A DNA stretch of 64,000 nucleotides from Cryoendolithus antarcticus (taxonomy: Eukaryota > Ascomycota > Dothideomycetes > Cladosporiales > Cladosporiaceae). How positions within the stretch are numbered: position 1 is the first letter of the stretch; each line of letters opens with the position of its first letter. Of the stretch, positions 33,834 through 43,883 are shown piece by piece. The translations under genes and the position numbers were made by a program. Below the pieces are notes generated by a model, which ran no database searches, was not told where the DNA came from, and saw only the letters and a list, made by a program, of their open reading frames with translations. The stretch lies in the NCBI GenBank assembly GCA_002077065.1, contig NAJO01000026.1, forward strand, positions 620,001 to 684,000, given 5' to 3'.

Positions 33834-34535
33834 TGCTCGATAGGCTGATCAAGACATTTCGTCTATCGTGTATAAGTCGAGGGAATGAGTGCAAGTCGAA
33901 GCGCAAAGGACGCAAGTGCTTCGAAACGAAGTATTGGAACGCAGTCCAGAGGTTGCCGACGAGTGGTCGAAGCTGGAGTGGTGTTCGGTCGAGATAGTAT
34001 ATACGACATGATAATGTCGGTGGTGGGCGCCATCCAGCACGTGCAAGGCAGTGGTCCTGTAGGCGAGAGTCCACCGAAGACTTCACGTCTAGGAACTGTA
34101 CACGCCATGTCAATGCCAGTAGCGGGCGACATCTAGCATGTGACGGGCAGAAGGCCTGCAGGCAGCGCGGCGGAGGGAAAGTTACTGTCGGGAATATATA
34201 AGTCCAGTGGATGCTGAAGTCGGGCGAAGTGCAGCATGTGACAGGCAAGCGTTCTGTAGGCGAACCTCCAGAGGGAACTTCACTTTCGGGGAGCAGAGAG
34301 GTCTTGGCAGCGATGAAGTCGGGCAGGCTACAGCATGCGAGTAAGATGCAGTGTGACTTGGAAGGTGTGAGGACGATTCCACAGTCCAGGGAGATGATGC
34401 GTGGAGTCGCTCGTCCGTCGGCATGCGCACCCAAGGGTCAAAATAGTCCCAGAGCGGAGCCGCCTTGATACGATCTGCTACAGCTGCATGCGCACCTACT
34501 TGCTCTGAGAGTCTACACTTCCCGAGCCATGTCCG
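33834..34535. other. spacer between paralogs, filled by degenerate repeats
   Basis: 700 bp separating the 3' end of the upstream paralog from the start of the downstream one. Most of it (34025-34420) is occupied by about 98-bp degenerate repeats. Minus-strand ORFs here are open only by chance, as the repeat period is not always a multiple of three. Confidence 0.5.
34025..34420. repeat. four degenerate ~98-bp tandem units
   Basis: Units begin at 34025, 34124, 34222 and 34321 (spacing 99, 98, 99). Each opens with GGGCG/GGGCA followed after about 6 nt by CAGCATGTG or a close variant (CAGCACGTG, TAGCATGTG, CAGCATGCG). The first three continue with GGCA..., a CTGTAGGCGA-like box (CTGCAGGCAG in unit 2) and an ACTTCAC- or TTACTG-like box. 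The fourth is the most decayed. The unit lies exactly in the gap of the paralog pair. Confidence 0.7.
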
Positions 34536-35263
34536 TCAACCCCTGCTCTGTCCGAGTGGTGGATAGTCGCTCTCAATGAAGAAGAACGAGCCGTCATCCG
34601 GCTTGTAAAAGTCCACTGCCTGGGCGATGGACACCACTCGCTCTAGACTCTCCGCTTCGAGCGCCATGTGTGTTGGCACGCCGTGATGTCGTGTAGCAGT
34701 ATACGGCTCCAAGATCGAGAAGTGCGCTCGAAATACTGGGCGGGCTAACACGTAGCCGGGACGGTCGAAGGCTGCGCCGTTCTTGGGGTGAAGAGGCGCA
34801 TATCGTGGGTCCGACGAGGTAAGCGGATGATCGTAATGCGCTCCGGCGTTCGGAATGTAGCGACGCTAGATCTGGGCGTCGTTATACTTCTGCTGCAGAG
34901 GCGTGTCTTTGAAGCTTGTCATCTTGCGTAGAAGGCGTTAGCGTGAATCTCGGACATAGACTGCAAGTTCCGGACACTCACCAAGCATACGTCCAGATAC
35001 TCGGTCCCAAATCTGCTCAGAACCACGAAAGGATGCTTGTAGACACATTCCATCGACAGCTTGTTGTCAGTGGCAGTACGTAGCATTCTATGCGGGAATG
35101 CCTGTCGAGTCATCGCATTCGGCGCATGGCGCAGTCGAAGCAAGTCACCAGGCACCGGATGCTCCGGTCGATGAGGGACTTCGAGCCTTTGAGTCTCAGC
35201 CGAAGTCCGCTGGGAAGACCCATGTCCTCGGCCGACGACCACGGCGGAGAGATTGGGGTCCAT
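34536..35263 (-). pseudogene. second paralog, with an in-frame TAG in exon 2
   Basis: Exon 1 35263-34982 (94 codons, ending LDVCL/GTGAGT). Exon 2 by homology starts at 34922 (ATGACAAGC) and runs to a TGA at 34536. Seen: codon 19 of exon 2 is TAG (34868-34866), yet the frame stays open for 110 more codons that match the intact paralog (IPNAGAHYDHP, DPRYAPLHPKNGAAFDRPG). Two readings: a nonsense mutation (pseudogene), or use of that TAG as a splice acceptor (CAGATCTAG/CGTCGC), which keeps phase and removes 18 residues. Homology of the skipped part (MTSF vs ITSL at the exon start) favours decay. A CAG to TAG change would suit a C-to-T event, but the ancestral codon is unknown. It lacks any signal peptide. 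Confidence 0.6.
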
Positions 35264-36134
35264 GGCTTTGCAAGTTCATCGGTGTACTAGGGCTGGGGCG
35301 AGGAAGCAAGGACACTGTAGCAACTTCTGGTCTTTGCTGTTGTTGCTGGTCTGCCGAAGGACGGTAAAGGTTTCGACAAGTGTCGAAAGGGCCAAAAGTG
35401 CTACTGTCAGGAGGAAGCAGTGGTGAAAGTAGTATGTAAGTCTCCAGCGCGAAGGGAGCTTGACAGCGGCGTGCTCACGTGTCTCCAAGTCGAAGTAGGC
35501 GAGCCACACATCGGCACTTTCACTCCAGGACACCAGGTCCTGGCATGTGAGAAGAGATTGCCTGCAAGTTCCCATTGCAGAGCAGACGCGTAAAGATACA
35601 GGTCATTCACTTCCAGACACAAGTTCCTGGCATGTGAGAACTTCCCGCTTGTAGCTCCTTATTGCCAGGATTGCCAGGCAAGTGCGAGCCACTTGAGCCC
35701 TACACGTCTGGAAACAATGTCCCAGCATGTATGGACAACACGCTGATCATTGAATTGACTGGCACACACTCCGATGTGGCGGTATGTCGAGTGCCATGTC
35801 GGGTCCAGAGAAAGTGCAGTCAGTACCACCAGAGAGGAAAGGTGGATTGGGGACGAGGTGTAAGGATGAGGTGTGGGGATGAATTGTGAAGATGGAGTGT
35901 GCTATAGAGAGGAGTAAGACTGCGGGAAAGTGCTGACAAGATGAAGCCACGAAATGCAGCACGACCCTCTTGGGTGGCAAACTCTTCTCTTTCTGCTGTG
36001 TGTGTATGCATGAAGGCGACAACAAAGAGGAAATATGTCTTACTCTCCGCGAGAAAGGAAAAGCAATAGCGATAAGGCAGCGACATAGCAAAGCACGCCT
36101 GTTTCCATGCACATGGCAGCCATGGAGCATTGAC
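35264..36134. other. intergenic, possible outlying repeat copies
   Basis: 870 bp. Two copies of TCCTGGCATGTGAGAA start at 35538 and 35625, 87 bp apart, each followed by similar sequence; they faintly resemble the 98-bp units. No gene supported; the ORF at 35276-35575 (minus) has a hydrophobic run but no family match. Confidence 0.4.
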
Positions 36135-37333
36135 TCACCCGTGTGCCCGTCTCCTCATACCCTTACACCCATTCCACAATATCCCCCACCCGCCCAGTGC
36201 AGACGTGATGCCAGTGAAGACCATGACACCTCCATACTTCGTCCCCAAAGCCCAGTGATCGCTCGCCAACACAGGCTTGAGCAGACCCACGCCACCCAGC
36301 CCACCGGCCACATAGCCAATCCCCCTCGCGCCGTTCATGAACCCGTACAGCATCCCCGAGTTGATAGCCTCATTGTTCTGCGCAGCCTCGGCTTCGAGGT
36401 CCTTGATCCAGCCACCCCACGTAGAACTGTAGCCTGACGCGAAGAACCCGTAGCCAAGTGAGAAGATGATGAGCAGGGCAGGGACGGTATTCGACTTGAT
36501 GGCCCAGAAGCAGAGGACGCAGATCGCGGAGCCACCAGCGGAGATCAAGGTATTTGTCGAAGAGGAGACTATCTTCCGATCGCTGAGGAGCCCAAAGCCG
36601 GTGCACGAGAGAATGCCAGGAGCGTTGAACATGACTAGTGTGAGCGAGCTGAGTGTAGGCGAGAGGTGTACGACTTGCGAGGCGTAGGATGGGAGGTAGG
36701 TCTGGGGCAGTCCGTAGCCGGAGCTGAAGAGTATGTTGGCTATGGCGTATATGTAGAAGGTCCGATGACGGAGAAATGACCAAGCGACCCTCGTGGGGCG
36801 CCGACGAGTGTCTGGGGGCAATGAAGGGATCAAGAGAAGGCCAAGCAGGCTAGTGCAGAGGGCTATGCCGGCCCAGACGCGGAGCGCGATGCGGAAGCCC
36901 AGGTGTTCGAGCATGCCTTGCATGAGGAAGGGACAGCTGGTGCCGACTATGTTCTTGATTGAAAATTGGATGCCGTAGGCGGTTGCACGGTTCGAGTCCT
37001 TGAACCACTCGTCTAGCCAGAGCGTGGTGGGCACGTAGAGCATCGCATTGCCGAGCGCGGCGAGCAATCCTTGAAGAACGACCAGGTGCCAGACTTCGGT
37101 ACTCCAGGACGATAGGAAGAAGCTTGCGCACGCCAGACACGTCCCAGCCAACGCTACCGCCTTCCGACGTTCAGCCCATTTCCCGTGTTCCATGTAGGTC
37201 GACAGGAATGGCATCGACAGGTACATGACACCGTTCATAGTCGTACCGATGATACCAGTAACGCTCCGCGGTCCTCGAACAGCTTGGTGCTGCACATAGG
37301 CGTCTTGCCATATACCGAATGTCATAGCGAGGC
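36135..37333 (-). CDS. MFS monocarboxylate-transporter-like permease
   Basis: About 399 codons in one exon, starting after an acceptor GTGGCAG at 37334-37340. Seen: a run of MFS helices from AMTFGIWQDAYVQHQAV (end of TM1) to the last helix (GGVMVFTGITSALGGWGILW). The loop-2/3 motif LDEWFKDSNRATAYG and the mid-protein cytosolic loop PSLPPDTRRRPTRV fit the fungal MCT group. Known: these carry monocarboxylates or related solutes, and many fungal members are orphan. Odd: the start of TM1 must come from upstream, where a matching exon exists only with a one-base frame break and a GC donor (see 37388-37501). An internal ATG at 37325 would give a protein lacking TM1. Confidence 0.78.
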
Positions 37334-37974
37334 CTGCCACGCGTTAGCTGGGGTCAATCAGCTCCGTTAGTACGCTGGGAGACAAGCCCCAGGCTGGCAA
37401 TTGGATCAAGCCTGCACCACATTGGACCATGTCGACTTTCTCGACTGACTTAGCCTTGCCTGTGGTGCCACACTTGAGCCCTCAATCTCCAGTGGCTCCA
37501 TAGCAGCGATGTGAGGCTGCTCGTGCAATCAGATTATCGTAGGAAATGAGAACATAAGGAAATGGCGTAGTACTTAGAATACGTGCTGTGCTTTGTCGCA
37601 GTGTTACTGTGTTTGGGTTTCTGGGACGATGGAGGTGAAGTGCTCGAGGTATGCCGATACCGGCCATCGGCTCGTATGTTCAGCAACTGTGCAGCTGAAC
37701 CGCAGCACTTGCATGAGCCCTTTACTCCCCTACACATCGCGCATGTGCTACATCGAGGACTTACGAAGCAGAAGTCAAGTAATACCCCCGTTCGCCACAG
37801 AAGCTCCAAGCTGTGATACGCGATACCACCACGCTATGATCGTGACCGTCGCACGTCGTCTGAGGAGCAACAGATACTTGTACACAGCGAGTTGCCTCCT
37901 TCATCCACTTGTAGCCCACGCTAGAACGCCGCACCAGTACCGGTGCACAATGAAGGAATCAGATTGATCATCGT
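37334..37974. other. intergenic plus 5' exon remnant of the MCT-like gene
   Basis: About 640 bp between the transporter and the ILV6 stop. The transporter's likely first exon lies at 37388-37501. Beyond that I see nothing. Confidence 0.4.
37388..37501 (-). pseudogene. probable first exon of the MCT-like gene, frame-broken
   Basis: From ATG at 37501 the frame reads MEPLEIEGSS ... STWSNVV and then stops. A one-base shift at about 37413-37420 opens AGLIQLPAWG, which looks like TM1 of fungal MCTs. Joining TGG-G (37388) over a 54-nt intron that begins GC (37387-37334, with TACTAAC branch and GGCAG end) yields W-G-L-A-M-T-F-G in frame with the main exon. The GC donor context is poor. A sequencing error or real decay are both possible. 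Confidence 0.45.
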
Positions 37975-38996
37975 TTACCCGGGCGGCAGATGGCTCTGAT
38001 CGACGATATCCTCTGCATCTTTCTCGCCCACATCATTCGGGCCGTGCAGCGGAGATCGAGGCAGTGCCATCAGACCTGAACACCAAGTCAGTACGACATG
38101 GCCATAGCAAGAAACAGCAGAGTAGACTCACCTGTCCGCGCACTCTCCAAGATTCCGAAGGGCGCAATTAACTTCATGAAGCTATCGATTCTCGTGGGCT
38201 TCGCTGAGACCTCCACGATACAGTTGTTCGTGCTGATGTCTAGCACCTTCCCACCAAATTGATGGGTCAAGTGAGTGATTGTCTCCAAGTGCTGATTTTT
38301 CATTCGCAGCGCCTCTGAAGGCGCCAGATTGCGAGGATGATAGTCCAGCGGTTCCACATGCTGTGCTTGCTGCTCTGCTAGCTCCTCAGGTGTGAGATCT
38401 GGGTTCGGCTCAATATCCGTCATCTCCCTGTGATGCGCCAGGAGCTCCTCGAAGTACTCAGGTCCGAGGATTGAGATTTTCGCAAGCAACAGTTCGCGCT
38501 GCACCAATGGCGCAGCAGTGTAGTCCAGCACCGCCCAGACCGGCACCAGATCCTCCAGCTGTCGTCGCGCTTGCTCAACAACCCCATCCTGCCCCTGTAG
38601 CACGATTGTCATGCGACTGAGGTCCGCCACCTCGGTACTACACACGACTAGACTGTCAATGTTGAAGCCTCGCGCTGCTAGAATGCCAGAAACGCGTGAC
38701 AGCACACCCGGCTCGTTTTGCACGAGACAATTAAGCACGTGTCGTTTGGGTGGTGCTGAGGACGGTAGAGGCGTTTCGTACAGGATACTGGAGACTGCTG
38801 CGGCAGGTGAGACGGCGCTTGTCGTCGCTGCTGCCGGCAAGGGGGATATACGCCGCTGCAGCGCTTTGTATGCCATTGCGGAGGTGGAGGAGGATGAAGG
38901 TCGGACATGTTGGAACTGAGCGCGTGGTGCCGTGCGGAAAGGAGTTGGCTCGCATTGCAGAGAGCGCAATGCTCTGAGCGCTCGTTTTGATGCCAT
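37975..38996 (-). CDS. ILV6: acetolactate synthase regulatory (small) subunit, mitochondrial
   Basis: Exons 38996-38132 and 38075-37975, 321 aa; phase-1 join (GGACAG/GTGAGT ... TTCAG/GTCTG) reads SARTGLMALPRSPLHGP. Seen: residues 1-60 are Arg/Ser/Ala-rich (mitochondrial presequence). An ACT domain follows with RHVLNCLVQNEPGVLSRVSG and GFNIDSLVV, and a second ACT-like half ends in GKVLDISTNNCIVEVSAKP. The C-terminal tail LMALPRSP is conserved in fungal Ilv6. Known: the subunit activates Ilv2 and confers valine feedback control in branched-chain amino-acid synthesis. A TGACTC core (39055-39060) is 59 bp upstream. Divergent from the KH-protein gene, with only 237 bp between the ATGs. Confidence 0.95.
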
Positions 38997-39233
38997 ATTG
39001 TGTGTATGTATCTGAGGTGATCTGCATGGGAGAGCTCGCTCAATCTTTTGCAAGTGACTCGCAGCCGATCACGGATTGGACGCCTGCTTGCCTCAGGCGT
39101 CACTTTCAAGCTCCGAGCTCCACATGCAAAAGATTACCACCAAGCTGCGACTACCCGCACAGATTCTGCATCACTAACGACTCGACACGAACACGAACAG
39201 GGAATATCAACGCGGGTGCGTGGCTTTGCCAAC
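38997..39233. promoter_or_regulatory. shared 237-bp promoter ILV6 / KH-protein gene
   Basis: Short head-to-head spacer. It holds a TGACTC at 39055-39060 (CpcA/Gcn4 core). Such compact spacing suggests a bidirectional promoter; that is inference. Confidence 0.35.
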
Positions 39234-41182
39234 ATGTCTGCCGAACCACGCAAGCGCTCACGCTTCGATCAGTCCGAGCCAGACCCCCCGCGCAAGAGCC
39301 GCTTCGACCGCCGCTTTCGATCACCGCCCAAGGGAGGGGATGGCGATGCTACGCGCAGGAGCCGCAGTCCGGTAGCCAGTACTGAGGGCAATGCGAGGAG
39401 AGATGCTGCTGCGGCGGCGGCCGAAGCTGCAGCGAGGATCAATGCTTCGTTGCAGGGCAAGAAAGGCGTGCAGCATGTAGACGTACCGCCTGTTCGATCA
39501 GTAGGCATGGCTATACCGCTAGACTATGAGCACAAACTGACTAAGATTGCAGGCACAGTCTCCAAGCGCTGGACCATCGGTCAAGTCTCCTTCAGCAGGT
39601 GGTCTCAACGACGAGATCTACCAGCAAGATGGCGACTACATCAAGGACATTGAAGTCAACGACTTGCGGAACCGCTACACACTGACCAAAGGCAGCACGC
39701 AGAAAATGGTAAATACACACTTGTCTTTGCATTGCACTGATACCCATAGTCATCTTCCCCTCTTCTGCCACACATTACCGTGGTTTGTCAAGCGAACTTT
39801 TGGAAGAGAACATCATTGCTCACTTCTAGTCTCCGAAGCAGTCGCGACGCGCGCGCACCTTTTGTACAAGCTGACAGGTGCCAATCTAGATCAAAGAAGA
39901 GACTGGCGCCGGTACGCTTACATTCCGTCCATAACGATAACATGTATAGGTTCGAGAAGCTCACTGTTCAAAGATGTCACCACCCGAGGAGAGTACTACC
40001 CGGACAAGAGCATGGCCACCGCTGCAGTGAGTGATATTCGTCTGGACACGCCCATACATATACTAACGTAAAGAAGGCTCCTCCACTGTTCCTCCATGTC
40101 ACCAGCCAGACCAAGGAAGGTCTCGAGAAAGCCGTCAAACGCATCGAAGAGCTCAAGCAGCAAGAACTGCCCAACCTGATCGACGAGCGACGATTTCGTC
40201 GTCCACGCGAAGATGCACCAGTAGTCGAGCGCGATCACCTTGGCCGTCGCAAGTGGCCCGAAGAGCGGATCCCGATCGATCTGGAGCCTATTCCGGGATT
40301 CAATCTCCGTGCGCAGGTCGTAGGAGCCGGCGGCTCATATGTCAAACACATACAGCAAGAGACGCGATGCCGAGTGCAGATCAAGGGCCGAGGCAGCGGG
40401 TTCAAGGAGTTCGATACGGGCAACGAGAGTGATGAGCAGATGTACCTGCATGTTGCGTACGTATACTCGCGAGGTCGGACAATTCCACAGTACTGACAGC
40501 ATGCAGCGGCCCAGACGCAGCCGAAGTCGAGAACGCCAAGCAAATGTGCATCTCCCTCCTCGAATCAGTCAAAGAGTCCTACGCAGCCTTCAAAGAGCGC
40601 GGGCCTCGCGGCAGCGGTGGACCAGGAGGCTTCGGCGGACCGCAAGACAATCCGAACTACACTCCACGCGACCGCAACAATGGCTCGTACGGCGGTGGCT
40701 CAAGCTACGGCGGCGGCGGGTCAGCCTACGGTGGCCAAGGCGCATACGGTCAGCAAGCTCCACAAGGCTACGAAACCGCAGGATCGCCCCAGCAAGCCGC
40801 TCAGCAGCCCGGTGCGGCGAACATGACGCCAGATCAGGTCGCTGCTTGGACGGTGTACTACAGTCAGAACCCTTCGCTCGATCCGTACCAAGAGTATGGT
40901 GGCTTTGCAGCTGTAATGGCTGCTTATGCTCAGCCTGCGCCACCTACGCCTGCGACTCCGATGGGATACGGAGGAGGTTACTATCCGGGTCAGGATGGGA
41001 CGCCGGTGCAGCAGAATGGTGCTGGCGCTCCTCCACCGCCGACTGAGGATGTGCCGCCTCCACCACCGCCACCGAGTGGTCCGCCTGGAGCTGGAGGGTA
41101 TAGTTCTGTAAGTTCATCCTGTTATGTTTTGTGACTCGGACTTTGCTGATTGTTGCAGGTGCCACCGCCACCGGGAATGTAG
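39234..41182 (+). CDS. KH-domain RNA-binding protein, KHDC4/BLOM7-like
   Basis: Seven exons: 39234-39500, 39553-39708, 39890-39911 (22-nt microexon), 39974-40026, 40077-40456, 40507-41107 and 41159-41182; 500 aa. The microexon supplies I-K-E-E-T-G-A and the first base of Asp, completing TQKM-IKEETGAD-VTTRGEYYP, so it is well supported. Seen: an Arg/Ser N-terminus (RSRFDRRFRSPP), AAARINASLQGKKGVQHVDVPPVRS, a first KH (LTKGSTQKM ... PPLFLHV), a second KH (NLRAQVVGAGGSYVKHIQQE) and a Gly/Tyr/Pro-rich C-tail with YYSQNPSLDPYQEYGGF. Known: human KHDC4 acts in splice-site choice and snoRNA-host splicing. Inferred: the fungal protein is a splicing cofactor. Confidence 0.88.
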
Positions 41183-41456
41183 CATGCTTCCGCGTGGTAA
41201 AGGGTGACAGAACCGTCCCCCAATCATAGGTACTCCAACAGTCTTGATGAGCATAGATAAGCCTGCACATTCCATGCAGGGGAATCGAGATGCGGAGCAA
41301 ACTCATCATTGTAGCGCCACGAGCGCAGAAATTACATACACTAGTTGATGGCAACCCTCAGCGCTCTCTCAACCAGACAGAAACTGAACTCCAGCAATCA
41401 TCAGTCTCACATCCCTCAACACTCATATGCGTGTATCCTCAAGCCCTTGCCCGTTT

Positions 41457-42216
41457 CTAAGTAGCAACGCCTTTCTTCCCCACGCCCAAAACATCATCCA
41501 CCATGTCCCTCCACACCCTCCCAAGTGTTCCAACGCTCTTCTGCGCCGGCTCGGCGATCTTCTTCACACCTGCTACGATCCCGTCGGCGAGGTCGTGGAA
41601 CTCTGTGCCCTCGGCGTGGCCGTCGTGCGTGTCTGCTACGGGGCTGTAGACGCTGCCGTGGGAGGTGGTGGAGATCTCGGGTTTCATGACGGCCTGAGCA
41701 GATGGAGGTCAGTAAAATGTTCGATCTCTCCGCTCTGCCATAAGTCTGAAGGTCTGCCATGCAACTACTGATCGAGCCACAGCTAGCGAGCGGGCTTGTG
41801 GAAGATCGTCGAGAGATAGGGATTGAGTTGGCAGGGGAGAGACTCACGACTTCGGCTTCCTCCATGACACTGCTCTCGACTGTGGGTTCGTAGCAGTCCG
41901 GTGCAATGGGCACGCGGATCTTGATCACTGACTCCAGTCCTTCTTCCTCGGCTGTGAGGTGTGATGGCAGGTAGATGAGATCTGACGGCGAGGAGTCTTT
42001 GAGCTGGCGGTGGGCGCGGGAGGTGTTGAAGTCGCGGTTTGGCGTGACTTGAGTTGCGGCGGGCGTTGAGCGGACGGCGGTGCGAGGGACTGGCTCGGTG
42101 ACTAGTGCTGCAGCGGAGGGATAGGTTGATGGACCGGTCATGTGGAGGTGTCGCATTTGGGTTGCTGGGCGGAGGTTGCGGAGGGCGAGGAACTGGGTTG
42201 CTCTTGGGGCGGCCAT
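41457..42216 (-). CDS. unrecognised, probably mitochondrial, 201-aa protein
   Basis: Exons 42216-41848 and 41693-41457, phase 0 (GAAGTC/GTGAGT ... CTCAG/GCCGTC). Seen: the N-terminus MAAPRATQFLALRNLRPATQ is basic, hydroxylated and lacks acids (mitochondrial presequence). The middle is polar and Thr/Pro-rich. The C-terminus is an amphipathic helix (DGIVAGVKKIAEPAQKSVGTLGRVW) followed by VDDVLGVGKKG. No named family recognised. The mixed-charge helix could be a peripheral membrane anchor; speculative. The alternative splice choice around 41700-41845 is limited: the CTCAG acceptor is the only one that keeps phase. Confidence 0.7.
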
Positions 42217-43883
42217 GCTGACGATGAATGGTGTTGAGATGGCTTGAGAGAAGCTTAGGGTGATGGAGACGATGTGATGGACAGACAGCCTTAGGTGCTC
42301 AGGTAATGTTGTAGTAGGTAGTACAGAGCTTCGGTGAAGATAGGAACAGTACAGCACCCGCACGCGCGAGAGGAAGCTGACCAAAGGAAATGTACATATA
42401 CTTATCACCAAGCTCCCCATGCATCCTTTCCATCCTACCAACGAGACGCCAGATCCGCAGCTGGCTCCGCCAAGGTCCGTTCATTACCTTACACAACAGA
42501 CGGTGAACGAGCCACAACGCACGAGTGCAGGAGCTCTGGCACTGTACCTGATTACATCTGCGCACATTGCGAGTGGTTGAGATAGCGTTGACGAAAGCTT
42601 GATGCTGCTTATCGTCTGTGTTGTCCAGTGTCATCGAGTCGGACTTCGGGGGGAGGAAGCCGGATTGGAGATGCACAGATGTGTGAGATGGCGGTGAGGT
42701 CTGCAGGGGCCAATTGGGGAGATGTTGATGTGCAGGCGGGATGGAGTCTGGTGATGGAGTTGGGGAGGTGCAGGTGTTGAGCTTCCCCGCATGGTTGTGC
42801 TGTGCGAGGTTCGAGGCCTAGCGATGGAAAGCTCCTTGCTGGATGACCTCTGCTCAAGGTTCAAGGGCTGTGTCCCTATAGTTCAGTTTGAGGAACTGCT
42901 ACGTGATAAATGTTGGTGAGAGGATTCGGCAATCGCAAATAGCGTTCACTTGATTCACTCCACCCGGTTCTCCGCGACGGGACGGATGCGCGCCGCATAT
43001 TTGTCTTAATTTAGAGCTGGCATTTGCTCTCTTAAACGTCAGTACATCTCTCGAAAGATTGCACGACTTTGAGATCGCGAGACGCGTCAAGTATGCCTGT
43101 CAGTGGGCAGAGATGCCAACAGCGTTGGAATCTATCTTGAGGGACTGGCTGTTGAACACCATGCTATTCAGTATTCCTGGCTCTATCTTGAGCGGACTTC
43201 CGTTCGAACCTCTTCCGGGCATGCGGACTTGAAGGCTCCCATTGGCGTGAAAGGTGCAGAGTCGCAACGATCTCTGGCGCTTTGAATGTAGATGGTGTCA
43301 TGGCCTGTCGGATTACTCTACTGGCAGAAGCATCACGCCCGCAAGAGAGAACGAGGAAGAGACTCCTAGCCGGTAGATGAAGTGGGTGGCAGCAGGTGAG
43401 TGGCTGTTGATCGGCTTCACCTCGATCAGACGTGATCACTCTGCCGTTGAACAGCTTCAGCACGATTCTGCGTGAGTAACCGAACGACCTTTCGGTTCAA
43501 GCAACGCATTCGAGCGACCAGAGTTGGTGCTTCACTAAACCCAATGCAATAGGTTTCGAACCGCTAGCGGATAGTCACAGGGACTTCCTGGGGTATGTTC
43601 GATTGTCTTCAGCAAGCTCAGGATGGGCTTCTAGATGCGATTTCGCCGTGAGTAGCAGTAGCACATGAGCTGCAAGTGATGTGATTGAAGTGACGGTGCG
43701 AATGCATTCACGTGCTTGGCGTCAAAGGGTTACTCGCTCCTTCCCTTCATTTTCACGCACTGAACAATTTCACCTTCATCACCAGTCTCTCTTTCACTTG
43801 CACGATTTGCCGATACATAGCGTACACCAACTGGGTCACGTCGGCAGCACTCGCACTGCACACATACACCATCGGCACACATC
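42217..43883. other. long intergenic region between divergent genes
   Basis: 1.67 kb. It contains promoters for the mitochondrial unknown (leftward) and the dynamin gene (rightward). ORFs are short with no motif, and I found no tRNA. A CT-rich stretch precedes the dynamin ATG. Confidence 0.4.

Noticed and set aside
39712..40071. Open stretch continuing the second KH-protein exon
   Set aside because: It reads through introns around the 22-nt microexon; conserved KH residues only appear after splicing.
43540..43575. tRNA-like B-box (GGTTTCGAACC)
   Set aside because: No A-box or cloverleaf could be built around it; an extra T breaks the GGTTCGA consensus.
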